From positions 5,108,754 to 5,172,753 of the forward strand of contig JAJEKV010000070.1 of NCBI GenBank assembly GCA_021234155.1: DNA of 64,000 nucleotides, read 5' to 3'. This DNA is from Isoetes taiwanensis (Eukaryota; Streptophyta; Lycopodiopsida; Isoetales; Isoetaceae). Made by a program: the position numbers and the translations under genes. Below the pieces are notes generated by a model that worked only from the letters and a program-made list of their open reading frames with translations, was not told the origin of the DNA and did not search any database. Shown here in pieces: positions 1 to 11,830 of this stretch; the first letter of the stretch is position 1; the number at the start of each line of letters is the position of its first letter.

Positions 1-639
1 AATGTTTGCGGCCGTTGTTGCACTGTATGACAATGAGGTAGTTTTGAGGCATTCCAAAGGAAAAGTAATAACTTTCGTCCTAAAGGAGTTTTTTCTAGTT
101 TGATGGCTAGATTGTGGATTCAACTAATACACAAATTGACTGTAAACTTTAACATCTAAATTGTTCTAGATAATACAAACCCTATCCCACGCTTCTAGAC
201 TCAAACCAACACCTCCAAACTAACTTGCATAATGAGGAAGATCCAAGGACAAAGCAGTAAAACGGACCTACAGGTGCAACTTGCATCAAAATTCACAATC
301 CCTTGTATTGATCACTATAACATAAAAAGTCTATCAGCTACCTCAATAACATACCTCCAGGATACCGTCAATCAACATCTCGCCTTAATTTAAAAGCTCA
401 TTACCTAGTATTGAATTCTTTTATCCGGCTGGATGTGCTCAAGAAGGTGAACAAATCTCATGTTTTAGAAAATGCAGCAGTAGACATTAAGCAAATCAAA
501 GCATGTGAAACATTTGTGCAATCAGTGGTAATAGGGTTGTCAACTTTCTCTGCAAAATGTTTAGCTTTTAGAAGAGCAGCAAGCTCCAAAGTAAACATAA
601 CCAAAATACATATGTGCATATTCGTGAGAGCACACTTTC
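1..639. other. No recognisable gene
   Basis: AT-rich sequence with no reading frame, repeat or RNA gene that I can support. The upstream part of the open frame that contains the kinesin-like remnant at 640-883 begins here, but its first 70 or so codons look like nothing I know. Confidence 0.4.
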
Positions 640-883
640 ATGCTGGTGACAAAGCAAAAGGTCTTGACATTCAATTAAAGGTGAAAAAGAAGAAAGAAAT
701 AGAGTTACAAAACAGGTTTGATGAATCAAAGGAAAGAGAGGCTGCTCTAGAAAATGACCTTGCCAACATATGGTCCTGGCTACACAGTTAAAAGCAGATA
801 ACCCAGATAACCCTGTCAATAAGTTTGCAATAGCAGATGTGGTTGAAATTTATCCTACTTCAAATGATTCTCATAGTCTTTAA
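640..883 (+). pseudogene. Kinesin-7-like coiled-coil tail remnant
   Basis: The frame reads KKKKEIELQNRFDESKEREA followed by ALENDLANIW. This resembles the coiled-coil segment after the motor domain of plant kinesin-7 proteins, where a KRESALENELANMWVLVAKL-like stretch is usual. At the tryptophan the match moves to another frame, which gives MVLATQLKADNPDNP and stops near 883, so there is at least one frameshift. No motor domain (P-loop, switch motifs) is found nearby. Either this is a decayed fragment or one exon of a gene whose other exons lie outside the window. The family assignment rests on about 35 residues of coiled coil, so it is tentative. Confidence 0.35.
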
Positions 884-3800
884 CATTTAAAAGCCATAGA
901 TAAGTAGAGATTGAAGACTGAACCATTTAGAAGAGGAGAGAATGATATTGTAGAGTTGAGGGTCGTTAATTCCTAAGTTGAATGTAAGGGTTTATTCTGC
1001 TATGCACCAAAGTCAGGAGAATGGACAATGGATGAACTGGAGGTGGATATTACATTGTTCAATAAAACTTTGGCTGATATTTCATGCTGTCCTTGCTTCT
1101 AATCTTGTCCCTCTCTTTGAACTAACCGGTCTAAAAAATTTGCAGATTCCTAGCAAAGCAAGGCACAATCCCAATGCAGATTAAACTTGTATTTGAATAT
1201 AGGGTTTAAGAACATGCTGCATTTGAGAATATGGAAGTCCAACTTGTACCAACTCTTTTTACTATTATGTGCTATATGAAATTTATATTCAGTGAATGAA
1301 CGACTCTTCTACTGCCAGATTGTTTCCAAGTTATCTTCTACATAGCAGAAAATATCTGCAGGTTGGTACCATAGGAACAATATGCACACCTGGACCATCA
1401 TGTTCAGTCCACTCTAAGAATGAAATTTTAGCTTCATAGGCCTGGGTTGAAGGCAGCTGTTGGTCGAATCTGTTTGTGATACTCTATGAGAAGCTATTGG
1501 CAAGTTCCATAAGCAGTTTACAGGATGCCAGATTATACGAAGTCCATCTTGCCAAAACAAAAGATCCTATAGAAAAGAAAACGTAGTTTTGCACCTCGGA
1601 TTTGTAAATCTTGATATTCCATTGCAAACACTGCACCATGGATCTATAACCCTCAATATTCTACTACGAACACCAACCTACATTCTCTGAATGGGCTGTT
1701 TGGGTACTGACTCGTTGATAAGACATATTTTGCCAATTTTGCAAAAGCACAACAAATAAGAGCACAGATTTTAAGCAATGATCTAATGCATGAGCAATAA
1801 ATTTGAAACAAAGTGTTGCAAAAAATTGCTTACCAAGGTGTAAAGGCAGAAGCTCCAGCTGTTGGATTGCACAACTCATGGTCTAAGGCTCCTTGCAGAA
1901 TTGAGCCATTACACAAATACTGTTTGGATCTTTGCAAATATGCAGACCTTATAGAACATGGAAGTCTGTGCAATGTACAAAAAAAAGATAAAGAATTAAA
2001 AAGAAATTAAATTCCTTCTTTTCAACAATATATAAGCAGATCATTCAAGAGCCTTCAACATCTTCTGGTATGTAGATATTGGAAGGACTATGCCTTGAAA
2101 AAAAAGAGTAACTGTACAAACTTTCTAGAATCTGAGAACCAAAGAATAGATAGAATCGAAAATTATAGTATTCTATTTCTTCCCTCAAACTTTGCTAGAA
2201 GAACTAAAACAAAAAAGCTTAAGAGTACCTGCAGATATAAGTATTGGAGATCTGGCTATGGTTTTATTCCGGCCGACCTCTCTTTCAAAGCTCTTTACTC
2301 TCTTTTCTAGCAGTTTTTGGGTATATCTATAGAGTAGGCATTTATGAACAATAAAAAAACCCATGACAAAATTAGGCAGCTGTACCTGCACAACCACATC
2401 TGGTATGGGAAAATAGATGCACCGTGGCATTTAACCATCGGCATCCAAATCCAAATTCTCAAATCATAGGGGAAAGCACATGTCCGATAATATCTACCTT
2501 AGTTGCAAAAGATGAAGAGGCTCCTGGGGGCCTCTGTGTTAGGCTACAGTTCAACAGAGGCAGATCATGGTCTCCTTTGCTTAGTTTCTGCAAAACCCAA
2601 TCTGAAGTTGTGTAGCTTATGACATTAACAGTTAAAAACCAAGGGAAAATCATACCCGAATAGAACACCTTCTAGTTCTTCTTGAACTATGCTTTCGGCT
2701 TAACCAATAGAAGCACCTAAACAAAGGACACAAACTGGAATTCCTGTCTTCAACGGCTCAAAAAAGGCCTGCTATAAACCTAAAAAACAAAGGGCCACGG
2801 CCTTACCTAAAGGATTCTGATGAAGCAGGTAGTCTTTAGGTTGCCTAATGCAAACACATGAAACTCCTTTAAAGATGGAAGTCTACAGGATCTGATGTAG
2901 AAATATGGGCGGTGCCATTAATTCTTGCTAGATATATGGAACGAAATCTTCTTCCTTAGATGTGCATGCCGAGATGGGAAGGGAAATTAGAGATAAAAGT
3001 TAGGGATGCATACAATCGTCAAGGAACGCCATATACCTGAAGGAATACTTACCTACGAATACAGAAAATAATGAATCTGAACCGAAAACTTGGGGCAGAA
3101 AACGAAAATTAGATACTGCAGTCTAGGGTTTCATTTCAAAATTGATAAATACATATATCGATCCTTCAGTATGATGGAAGAACCGATCCTTCCATATGAC
3201 AAATCTGGCAAGAAGAAATCCACCGCACTGATGGGAACGCCGGAAACCCCTTCCAAACATCACAGAAAATAAAACTCTCTGCTATCATCATCGCCATCGT
3301 CTCTGCTAGAAATTAAATACAATATCTGGAAGGATCATCTGTGGCCTACATGCCGGGGAATCCGCCAAGGACGATTGACCCAGAAATCCGAACTTCCTAA
3401 GAAAATCCACAACCCCAATTTTTGGAATGCTGGATATTTTTCCCGGGGACTAAAAGCCGTGAAACCTTAGAAAATTAACCTTAAAAAAAATTCCAAAAAG
3501 TTTTTGGAACCTCAGAAAAACCAAATTTAAACAACAGGATAATATAATCTGCACATATGAACTGCTACAAAGTTATTTATTAACATAAAATCATGGTAGC
3601 ATTCATGCCCATTTGAATCATACGAAGAATGAATGCTAGCAATCAACAGACTAAGTAATCATTACGTCAAGTGCATTTTGTTCTCCGATTTATGGGGGAT
3701 TTAAGGGCTCTATGTAAGGAGATTCTAGCATCACCAGAGAGCGCAAGATCTTGCTTATTGTTTCCTTCGGATTTGCAGGAGCTTAAAGAGATTTGCAGGT

Positions 3801-4364
3801 GCGACAATGAATTTTTGATGAATTTGAAGGGGATTTGAGGTAATCAGTGGGTCACGAGGACCAGGTCGGATAACCTACAGGTGATGTAGGTTCCTTCATA
3901 CATTTTATGTGCAATACATCTATTGATTTGGAACCCAAATAATTGTACCTGATAGTATGGTGCACCTCTTCTTATCAATACTACACCTCATGATGTGGGT
4001 AGTTTCCATGTACTTTTTCGCTTCCTGCACTGACGACGATTTGGTGGCATCACTAGATGAGTTTCTCTGTCCTATTATGGACAGTCCTATTCCTGTATTC
4101 CTCTATTCTATAGAGAGTCTCCTCTGTTCGTATGTTCCTCTGCCAATAGAGTTTCTTCTGTACCTTTGTTCTATAGCAATGGCGGGGTCACCCCATACCC
4201 TATGGCCAGCAGGTGTAGCCAAGATTATACTCGCCAATCGCTATTGTAGCCAGCTGTGATTAGGGATCTGTGCAAGGATACCATCATCAGAGACCCCAGA
4301 ATGACAAATCGCATTAAAAACTTGTAGAATCTGGTGAAGCTTACCTTGACGTGGTATAATGGAA
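884..4364. other. Gene-free AT-rich stretch
   Basis: Open frames here (978-1184, 1813-2010, 2095-2310, 3090-3272, 3957-4259) are short, have no recognisable motif and no consistent splice context. I see no transposon ends. The 100-codon frame at 3957 is hydrophobic and contains duplicated words from a local repeat, and it looks non-coding. Confidence 0.4.
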
Positions 4365-4446
4365 AGGGGAAGGCATTCTTGCCAACCATGCAGATCAGTA
4401 AGCTGGTATTCTGCAGGTCAAGGGGCTAGCAAGAATGCCTTCCTCC
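4365..4446. repeat. Short inverted repeat (hairpin)
   Basis: GGGGAAGGCATTCTTGC at 4366-4382 is nearly complementary to GCAAGAATGCCTTCCTCC at 4429-4446, with a 46-base loop that pairs poorly. The size is right for a small foldback or a small-RNA precursor, but it does not match any conserved plant microRNA I can recall, so no function is assigned. Confidence 0.45.
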
Positions 4447-4454
4447 GTTAAAAT

Positions 4455-4478
4455 CTCTTCTTCTTCTTCTTCTTCTTT
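4455..4478. repeat. CTT microsatellite
   Basis: About eight uninterrupted CTT/TTC triplets just downstream of the hairpin. Confidence 0.85.
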
Positions 4479-4969
4479 TCATTCCACATCACATGACAAA
4501 CTTGGCAATATGTATTATGGGTGAATTTGAATTATGGATGAGTCTAGACCTTGGGGCGGAAACAAGGTGACGGTGCAAACACACTAATGACCTGTGGTGC
4601 AATTGCAGATTCCCTTTTCAAAAGACTGAAATTCATGCCTATTTTGGGGTCTCAGTTGTAATTTCTTTTAAAAAAGACTAATAGCAACGTAAAACAAGCA
4701 TATTTTTCAGGACATCCATAAACACAAAATGTAGAATTTTTTTTTATATACTTTTGAGTTGCATTGAATCGAATGATAAAATAAAAAAGAAAGCTTTATT
4801 ATATTTTTGAACTTACAGGAAGATCGCGAAGCAAGTAATAAACATTAAAATATTTAAAGATCAATTACTCATCTTCACAAGTATATCGAAGCAGGTGTTT
4901 GCTTCGGTAAGCAAAAACGTAGATTCCTTGCTTTGCTTGCAAGTTTTAACTGGTGTAGTTTTAACTGGA

Positions 4970-5430
4970 AAAGATAAAAATGGAAAAAGGGAAGATAAAA
5001 AGGGAACATGGAAAAGGGAAAGGGTGAGAAAGGGCATGGGAAACGGGAGGGGGAAAAGAGAAAGGGAAGAGAAAAGGGCACCCAGAAAAAGGAAGAGGGA
5101 AAGGATGGGAAAAGGAGGAAAAGGGAAAGGGAAAATAGGCATGAAAAAAAAAGCAAAAGAGTAAAATAAAAGGGAAGGCATGGAAAAAGGTGAAGAGAAA
5201 GGCAAAAGGAAATAGAGAAATGAGAAGAAGGAAAGGGTGGGGAAAAGAGGAAAAGAGAAGGGAAAAATGGTTATTGGGAAAAGGGAAGAGGGAAATGAAA
5301 GAAAGGGGTGGGGAAACAAGGAAACATGTGCGAAAAATGAGAAAAAAATGGAAAAGAAAAAAAAAGTGTGGAGAAAATAAGAAAAAGTGAAATACAAGAT
5401 AGAGCAAAAAGGAAAGGGAAAAGGATAGGG
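4970..5430. repeat. Purine-rich low-complexity block (GGGAAA-like)
   Basis: About 460 bases are almost entirely A and G on the plus strand, in irregular GGGAAA/GGAAAA words. The long minus-strand open frames across it (178, 164 and 93 codons) are Phe/Pro/Leu/Ser-rich only because polypyrimidine lacks stop codons. They are not genes. Purine/pyrimidine mirror tracts of this kind can form triplex DNA. Confidence 0.85.
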
Positions 5431-5859
5431 CTTTTCTCACTACAATCCAAAACATCTACAGGCTCTCAACTTAAGCCCAGCAACGCTGGGTACCATTACT
5501 AATGCCATTTATAAAATACAACATGCCTTTACCAGGATCAAGAAAAAATATCAGTCAAATGATCAAATCTCCTTCCTCTTTCATAGGAAATCATCCTTCA
5601 GTTGCTAAGTTCATATATTAGTAGGATTTAAAACTTTCAAATTGGGACGCTTAGAATTACCTCATACAGAACAATACTTAATACCCAGAACTCATAAATG
5701 AAACTGGCGCTTGGAATACTAGATAAGCAAGAGCTTTCTCAATCCTGATGCATCAGAGAGTAGCGTCTTGAAGCTTCTGGCAATTTTTTATTAGCGCTAA
5801 TACAAAATACGAGCTGGTAGCAACTCTCCAATACTTTATCACACATCAGTGCCTATAAA

Positions 5860-6716
5860 TGCACTTTCGCTTAGAAATGTTCAATTTAAACACAATTGGA
5901 CCATTCAATTTGAAACACTTTGCCATGATAGAAGCAGGAAAAATCAAAGACACGATATCCTGCTACTCCGGCATAACTCTTGAAACAAACTTCACCGGCC
6001 CAAACATGCATGGGCCATATTTAGCAACCACATCTCTTAATTGAGAGGCTATATCGCTTGGGATCAACATGGTTGAAGGCATCCCTTCAACTTTCCATGC
6101 ATAGTCAACAGTTTTTACATGCGTGTATCGAGGCGGATCATTAGGATTCGGCCTCCACCTCTTCTCCTAACAATCAACATAGTTCTTGGGATAAGGTATA
6201 ACTTTCCTACTGATAGGCTCCCACCAAGAGACATACACCTCTTCATAATGCGGCTCGTTTGGGTCCTCTATTGGGTTTTCTTTTGCATAAGCTAACCAGG
6301 TAGGGCAGTGGTGGCCTCACAAGCAAGAACATATTCTTCTTAATGTCTTGATATGGGTTAAAGATCTGAACCGTATTTCTTTATCTCTAATTGGCTGGGC
6401 CTACATATGGTGGTCGAAGGTTAGATTCTTGCTGGATCACCAATTCAGGTTCAACCAAGGCATCTTGCCGCGTTCGAGGGAAGGCATGCATGACGGATGG
6501 ACCCGATGGACCTGCATCCACCTCTTCAAGGACATATAGTAGATTCAACCAGTAGTCGATGACCTCATTCATATATGCATTAGACTGCAAGTGCTCCCTT
6601 CCTTTTGAGATGGCGATCCAATGCATGATGTATTTTGTTATGGAGCTTCTCAAAGCACCAATGTCCTTCAGAGCTTTAACTGGAGGTATGGTCTTTGGCA
6701 CCCCTTGAGGAATCAT
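5860..6716 (-). pseudogene. Decayed minus-strand reading frame, unidentified
   Basis: Read on the minus strand there is a 109-codon frame (6716 to 6387, MIPQGVPKTIPPVKALKDIG...). A second frame (about 6300 to 5890) contains WWEPISRKVIPYPKNYVD and KTVDYAWKVEGMPSTMLIPS. The second is interrupted by in-frame stops after NYVDC and after VSRVMPE. The composition is protein-like, and the pieces lie in order but in different frames, as in an old transposon or gene relic. The GC-rich TE-like block directly upstream on the same strand (6850-7900) fits a retroelement, but I recognise no gag, protease, integrase or reverse transcriptase motif. Confidence 0.35.
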
Positions 6717-6849
6717 GGGTGCACCATCTACATATGTCTTTCACATTTTGATCCCCTTCTCTGGCAGCCATTCACGGTGCCTGTGACATTCCAGGTATTT
6801 ATACGGTATACGTATGCATACCATGACACGTCACCGGCATGTAGCTAGG

Positions 6850-7900
6850 CCTAGGGACCCAAGTGGGGGTCACCTAAAATGGATTTTATTAGCTATGCTA
6901 ATAAAACCAATGGATAATTATGGATTTTATTGGCATAATTAACCTAATTATGCTAATTGGATCTAATTAATTAAATATCACCAATGAGGGGGTGCCACCT
7001 GGCCCAAATTAATTGGCCAGAGGGACTTGCTATTTTGGTTGGAGAAATAGGGGCCCTACCCCCCATTTCAACCCAAATTCGAATTGGAGAGTGAGGAGGA
7101 GCAGCAGCTACCAGCTTTAGCCCACTTTTGCCAGTACTTGCCAACAGCCTCAAGCTATGGAAGCCATCCGTGACAACAGCTCCAGCCAAGAGACTAGTTA
7201 GTCCTTAGATAGGTTCTATTTCCACTGACACTTCTTTGAATAGATGGAATGATTAAATTCTCTTTTGTATATTGTTCTAGATACTTAGATAGTGTTTATA
7301 TCCTTTCTTTCTGCTTCTTCTGTGTATTGGGAATTAAAGGAAGGGTAGAGACTTAAAAGCCTCTTAGCAGTAGAGATGTCTCTAGCTAGACCCCTTAATA
7401 CCCAATAAATGCGGCCTGTCCACAAGAGCCAACCTGGCTGAGGATGTTATGATGTGGTTCAGCACCAGATAATGAGTATGATGGTGAATCGGGGGTGGGG
7501 TCTTGCCTAGCGTGGCTACAAGAGTCCTATAGTGTGCTAGGCTTATAGCCGGTCACCGTGTGTGGGCCGGGTATGGGTCTGACACTCCCTGGGTCGCAGG
7601 GACGTGCCTATATAGACGCCCTGGACTCGAACGGGCAGGTGAACAGGCCTTTAGATTTAGGGGAGTAAGTCGGGTACGGATGCGGGGTCGCTGATGCGGC
7701 ACGTGTTCTCTAGCACAACCAGGGATCCGTCATGCTCGGGAAGGAGACGCCTCTCTGACCTGCCTCATCGGACCGGGGAGATGTAACCCGGAGGAGTCCC
7801 GTAGGGTGATTCCTTGGGATTGCGTCTCCAAAGGGCTACAAGCACGTCATAGCATGGTTCAGCCTATCTACAAAGTGTGCACAGGAGGGGCGGATGGAGT
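6850..7900. mobile_element. TE-like block, possibly LTR sequence
   Basis: An AT-rich part with repeated words (TGGATTTTATT..., about 6880-6990) is followed by an unusually GC-rich part (about 7430-7900) that contrasts with the surroundings. It has no long frame. A word GGGGAGTAAG here also occurs in the 466-bp insertion at 34105-34570, hinting at shared repeat ancestry. I could not define terminal repeats or a target duplication, so the class is uncertain. Confidence 0.3.
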
Positions 7901-9462
7901 GGACTACACTAGCCATTGTCTTATGCCAGCCAACGTCATGTTATACTTCCGTCTGTTGATATCTTGAGACCCTTACCGTCAGTTGATCCCTTGGAGTCTG
8001 AGCCCAGGGTAGCGCCTTGTCATGGTGTTTATCTTATGTTATTATGGTTGTACTGTCTTTTCGTTGATGATGATGGATGGACTACCCTTTGTGGTGGTAT
8101 ATTATTTTAGCATGATTATTGTATGCTAACGTGTATGTACGCTTCCGCTTCATGAATATCTTCCAATCAGAGACCTTGTGCACTCGGTAAGACGTTGGAG
8201 CCTTCAAGCTACATTTCCAAAATAGCTACATCAACTTCGAGATGTGAATGCGTCTAACCTTCTCAAAAGAGTAGAGTAATTGGCGAACAAAGCATCTATA
8301 CCATCATGTGCATGCCCAACCATTATGAACCCCAACTACACCTTGCCGAACACACCCTGCCATACAATGTAAGAAAAACATGAAAGCACGTATCTATTCT
8401 TGTTCTAGCCAGAGCAATTGTCAAGCTGAATGTATAGCCTCCTCGGTAGCTTTTTCGGTCTTGAGGCTTTCCTCAGAGGCCCGATTTATTGGTCACCTTG
8501 TTTTTCAATCCTTGAGTCCCTAGAATTGAAGAAGCCCCATGCGCATGTGGGTTTAGCTGTGTCATATAGGTAGCCCTCGTTATTTTTAGCCAAATTTTCT
8601 AGTGTCTTCCGTACATGATTGAGAGACCCAACGTGAAAGTTAGAGTCATCCTACCAAAGCTCAACCGAGAAATGGCCTAGTGCTCCCCGTACCATGACCA
8701 TGCATCAGAGCTCCTGTGATGCTGACCTTTAGACGCTCCCCTCTCCATATCGACTTGGCTAACTTTTCAAGCGTAGGCACCGTAGTCTTATTCTGGTCCA
8801 TCTTTTTATCATGACTGATTGTAAGAGCTTGGTCCGGTGCACGATGCAACAGTGCTCTTCAAGACCAGTAAAGGCTTCTGCAGGATAGTTGTGCAAATAG
8901 ATGAGCCTTCTTTTCCCATGCCAACTCTCTCCTTTTCAATGGATCCCATGTTTCAGCTAGCTTCTCTTGGATAACTATACAGGTATTGCATTTGGAGAAA
9001 GCGATACGTTTGGCTATGGCAATCTCTGAATGATTATCCTTCCAAATTCATAAGAAAGAAGAGCACGACACATGCTTACCAGTCAGCTCATCCATAGCAA
9101 TATCAACTTCCTGATGTATATCCTTCTTTGTCAGAATGCACAGCAGCTTCAATATATTCTCTCTTGTCCCTTGCGTGGTCTTATTCGATCTATGTGTCAT
9201 AGTCGCAGCATTCTCACTGACATAATGTGAATACACTATCTGTTGCAAGAGTGTGAGTCCCCAACTTCATTGAACCTGAGTCTCCTACTGAGTTACCCTG
9301 TGGCCCTCCATAAAATTCTTCCTCCATCTGTAAGAGCTCGACAAAGCTACGTCATACGCCATCTGCATTGCTTGCTGGCAGACCTCCTTGTTCTTAAGCA
9401 TCACTGTTCTGCAACACATAGGTCAAACATGTTGTAGACAAAGGTAATCCGATCTGACGACT
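7901..9462. other. No confident gene
   Basis: Short frames only. On the minus strand about 9400-9050 there is coding-like composition (for example NKEVCQQAMQMAYDVALSSS, then a frame ending at 9048), but no family is recognised and stops interrupt it. Confidence 0.3.
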
Positions 9463-10000
9463 TCATGTTCCAGTAGAAGGTTCTAGGAATATAATAGAAT
9501 AGAATAATTTTTTTAACGTCCACGGAGACCAATAGGTCATGGAACCCATACAATGGGCTAGTACAATCATTACTACTAGGATTAAAAAACCCCTGCCTCG
9601 AAAGGTTTTCAAGGGAAAAACCTTTGCAGCAATGATGATACTAGACAAGCGGAGATAATGACTACTGAGGGCTCAGTAATTGCAGACGTTTATCTAGAAC
9701 CTCAAGTATGTATAATGCCAAGTCATGCACAGATGATGCTCTGAGAAGTTGTGGAAGCGTGGAATGGAATCTTAAGGTCAAAAAATGATTTCGGACTATC
9801 TCAAAAGCAGGGCAACTTAGAAGAGTATGGCTTTCATCTTCAATAACCTGTAACTGGCAACAGGCACATAGTCTCGCTTCTCGCGGCAATTGCGGCCGCT
9901 CCCATCTACCTGTTTCAATCCCCTTGGCCATAAATATGGAACAACAAAGCTTAGCACAACACTTAGATTTTATGAATTCCTTAGTGCCTAGTCAGTTGTC
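9463..10000 (-). mobile_element. LINE 3' end fragment with zinc-knuckle C-terminus
   Basis: On the minus strand the frame ending at 9662 contains ETGRWERPQLPREARLCACC, then EDESHTLLSCPAFEIVRNHF, and ends LDKRLQLLSPQ. The R-x-C-x-x-C ... EDE-x-H ... CP arrangement is the zinc-binding tail found at the C-terminus of the reverse transcriptase protein of many plant non-LTR retrotransposons. After the stop come about 170 bases of 3' UTR ending in an A/T-rich tail with ATTCT units (near 9487-9510). Only the 3' end is present, a typical 5'-truncated insertion. A second copy of the same family lies at 47905-48166 in the opposite orientation. Confidence 0.75.
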
Positions 10001-10038
10001 TTCCTAGCACAGTTGGAAGGTTTCTTTGCTTGCTTTGC

Positions 10039-10521
10039 TTATCTCTTACCTAGATTGTATTTTCTCTTCGAACTAGCAGGTTCTAGTTCTTCGAAATGCT
10101 TCTTCCTTGTCTTTGATGCCTCATCAACAACCTTTCGCAGACGTTTAGACAGTGGAATGTCATCCACAACCACCAAATGAATGTCCCAATGCACCAAGTC
10201 GTGCAGCTGAGGCATCTTAATGCACGCCAGACACCGCATTGATGGATGTGTTGGCAGCACCTCCATGATAGTGGCGGCAATGAAGTCATCCCTTAGAGGC
10301 AAGCCTGAAATAGAATGATTTGAATCTGTGAATATTATAGTATCCATGCCATAGGGTCTGCTACAGCACTCATGCATTAACTTGCAAGTGCATTCTATTA
10401 AGTCATCCCTAGTGACAATCTTAGGTGATGCTGTTACTAGAGGGCTTTCTTCTTTGTGAGGCACCTGCCAATTTATTTTTTTTAATTGCCTTTCTGGGGT
10501 GGAGATGTCCAGTGTACCCAA
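10039..10521 (-). CDS. Hypothetical protein, 160 residues, unidentified
   Basis: This is the longest open frame of its area, immediately upstream of the LINE fragment on the same strand. The product is acidic to neutral in the first half (DDLIECTCKLMHECCSR...) and ends in a basic tail (KRLRKVVDEASKTRKK ... SSKRKYNLGKR) that looks like a bipartite nuclear localisation signal. It has seven cysteines but no spaced zinc motif I can name. It may be an exon or a captured fragment; codon use looks natural. I do not recognise the family and cannot exclude a chance frame. Confidence 0.35.
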   Translation of the reverse strand: MGTLDISTPERQLKKINWQVPHKEESPLVTASPKIVTRDDLIECTCKLMHECCSRPYGMDTIIFTDSNHSISGLPLRDDFIAATIMEVLPTHPSMRCLACIKMPQLHDLVHWDIHLVVVDDIPLSKRLRKVVDEASKTRKKHFEELEPASSKRKYNLGKR

Positions 10522-11830
10522 TGCTAGTTCCGTTACGTCGTCAGATGTAGGTCAGAGTATGAATGCATCACATGCCTACTCTACAGTCTATAGTTCGGGT
10601 TCAACAAAATGCAGTCTAGCTTAACTATCTAGAGCTGGAAACAACAGAGGCTCAATCTGGAACTTGAGCATTGTGCTATTTATTGAAAGTGTGAACCTTT
10701 TCCTTAGCAACAACCGCACCCGTGACTATGAGAAAAAGCTTCGAAGACATCTGGAAGCTACAAAAGTATAAAAATATATCAACATCAGGTCCAAGCAATT
10801 GCCACGACGATTATCAAGAACAAAGTAGACAATTTTCTCTAGAAAAATGCATATGGCGACTGGTCTGGAAGATCACATGCCATGATTTGCCTCTAATGTG
10901 ATAGGGATCGCTACCACGATCTTTTTAAAAAGCTCTTTATCAACCACCCCCACCACATTCGTTTCAACCTCAGCTGGTCAGCATGATTTCAGCCACGATA
11001 TGATCCAGTCAAGTGGACGGTTTTCCAATTATCGAGACCAATCGAGAGGGTTTTCAAGCTAGGCTCAAAATACAAGCTATAAGCACAAGATTGAATACAT
11101 TCCGCTCTAATCGGCATGGAAATAGCCCACATGACTCATGTCTGCACCCCAATGCAATATATTTGCAGACCATTAAGAAAATAACAAATTGAAAAAAACT
11201 ACTCCTATCTTTTGCAAAATTTAAAAATGCCCCTGTTTTAGGGGTATTTTTGATAAAATGACCATAACTTCTTTATGATGATCCAATTTAGAAAGAGTCT
11301 TTCAAGCAAGAATTTATTAATTGGAGAGAATAATACAATTTTAAGAATTTTAACTTAAGCCTATTTGCTCAAACTGAAGTATTTTCTCCTACTTCTTAAG
11401 CTTAAGTCTCTTCACCATCTTCAATAGCTTCTTTGTCCAATAACTCCTGTAGTTACAGTATGAATACAAATATTATACTGCCATGTCACTAGTACATGTC
11501 AACCCCAACGACATGTACACAACAACTTATAGGGTTGTACCCTGGAATAAAGCACAATTTCATTAAAATGAGAAATTCCGTGATTCTAATTCGGGAGAAA
11601 ATTGTTTTTTAGTCTTTTTTATGACACGATTTGTGAGTTAGCATGGCGCCATTATGTGTATTCATGCATGCGAAGTGCCATTATCTAGCGCCATTAGAGA
11701 CATATCAATGCAGAAAATACTGCTAAAAACAAGATTAATTTTATAACAAGCACGTCCATAGACCAATAGAGACTTGATCAATCTATAACTTCGATAAGTT
11801 TATATACAAAAATACACACATTTAGAATTT
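10522..11830. other. Gene-free stretch with a dispersed repeat
   Basis: No frame I would support. About 11208-11300 (TTTTGCAAAATTTAAAAATG..., then ATTTTTGATAAAATG...) is a diverged copy of 20725-20815 in the same orientation, so both belong to an unclassified dispersed repeat. Confidence 0.4.

Noticed and set aside
3957-4259. 100-codon plus-strand ORF with hydrophobic content
   Set aside because: No motif and local repeated words; membrane-like composition is expected from T-rich DNA.
4861-5455. Minus-strand ORFs of 178, 164 and 93 codons
   Set aside because: They are by-products of the purine tract: only Phe, Leu, Ser and Pro codons, several frames open at once.
7430-7900. rRNA or tRNA gene in the GC-rich stretch
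   Set aside because: No tRNA cloverleaf or rRNA core sequence recognised; fits transposon DNA better.
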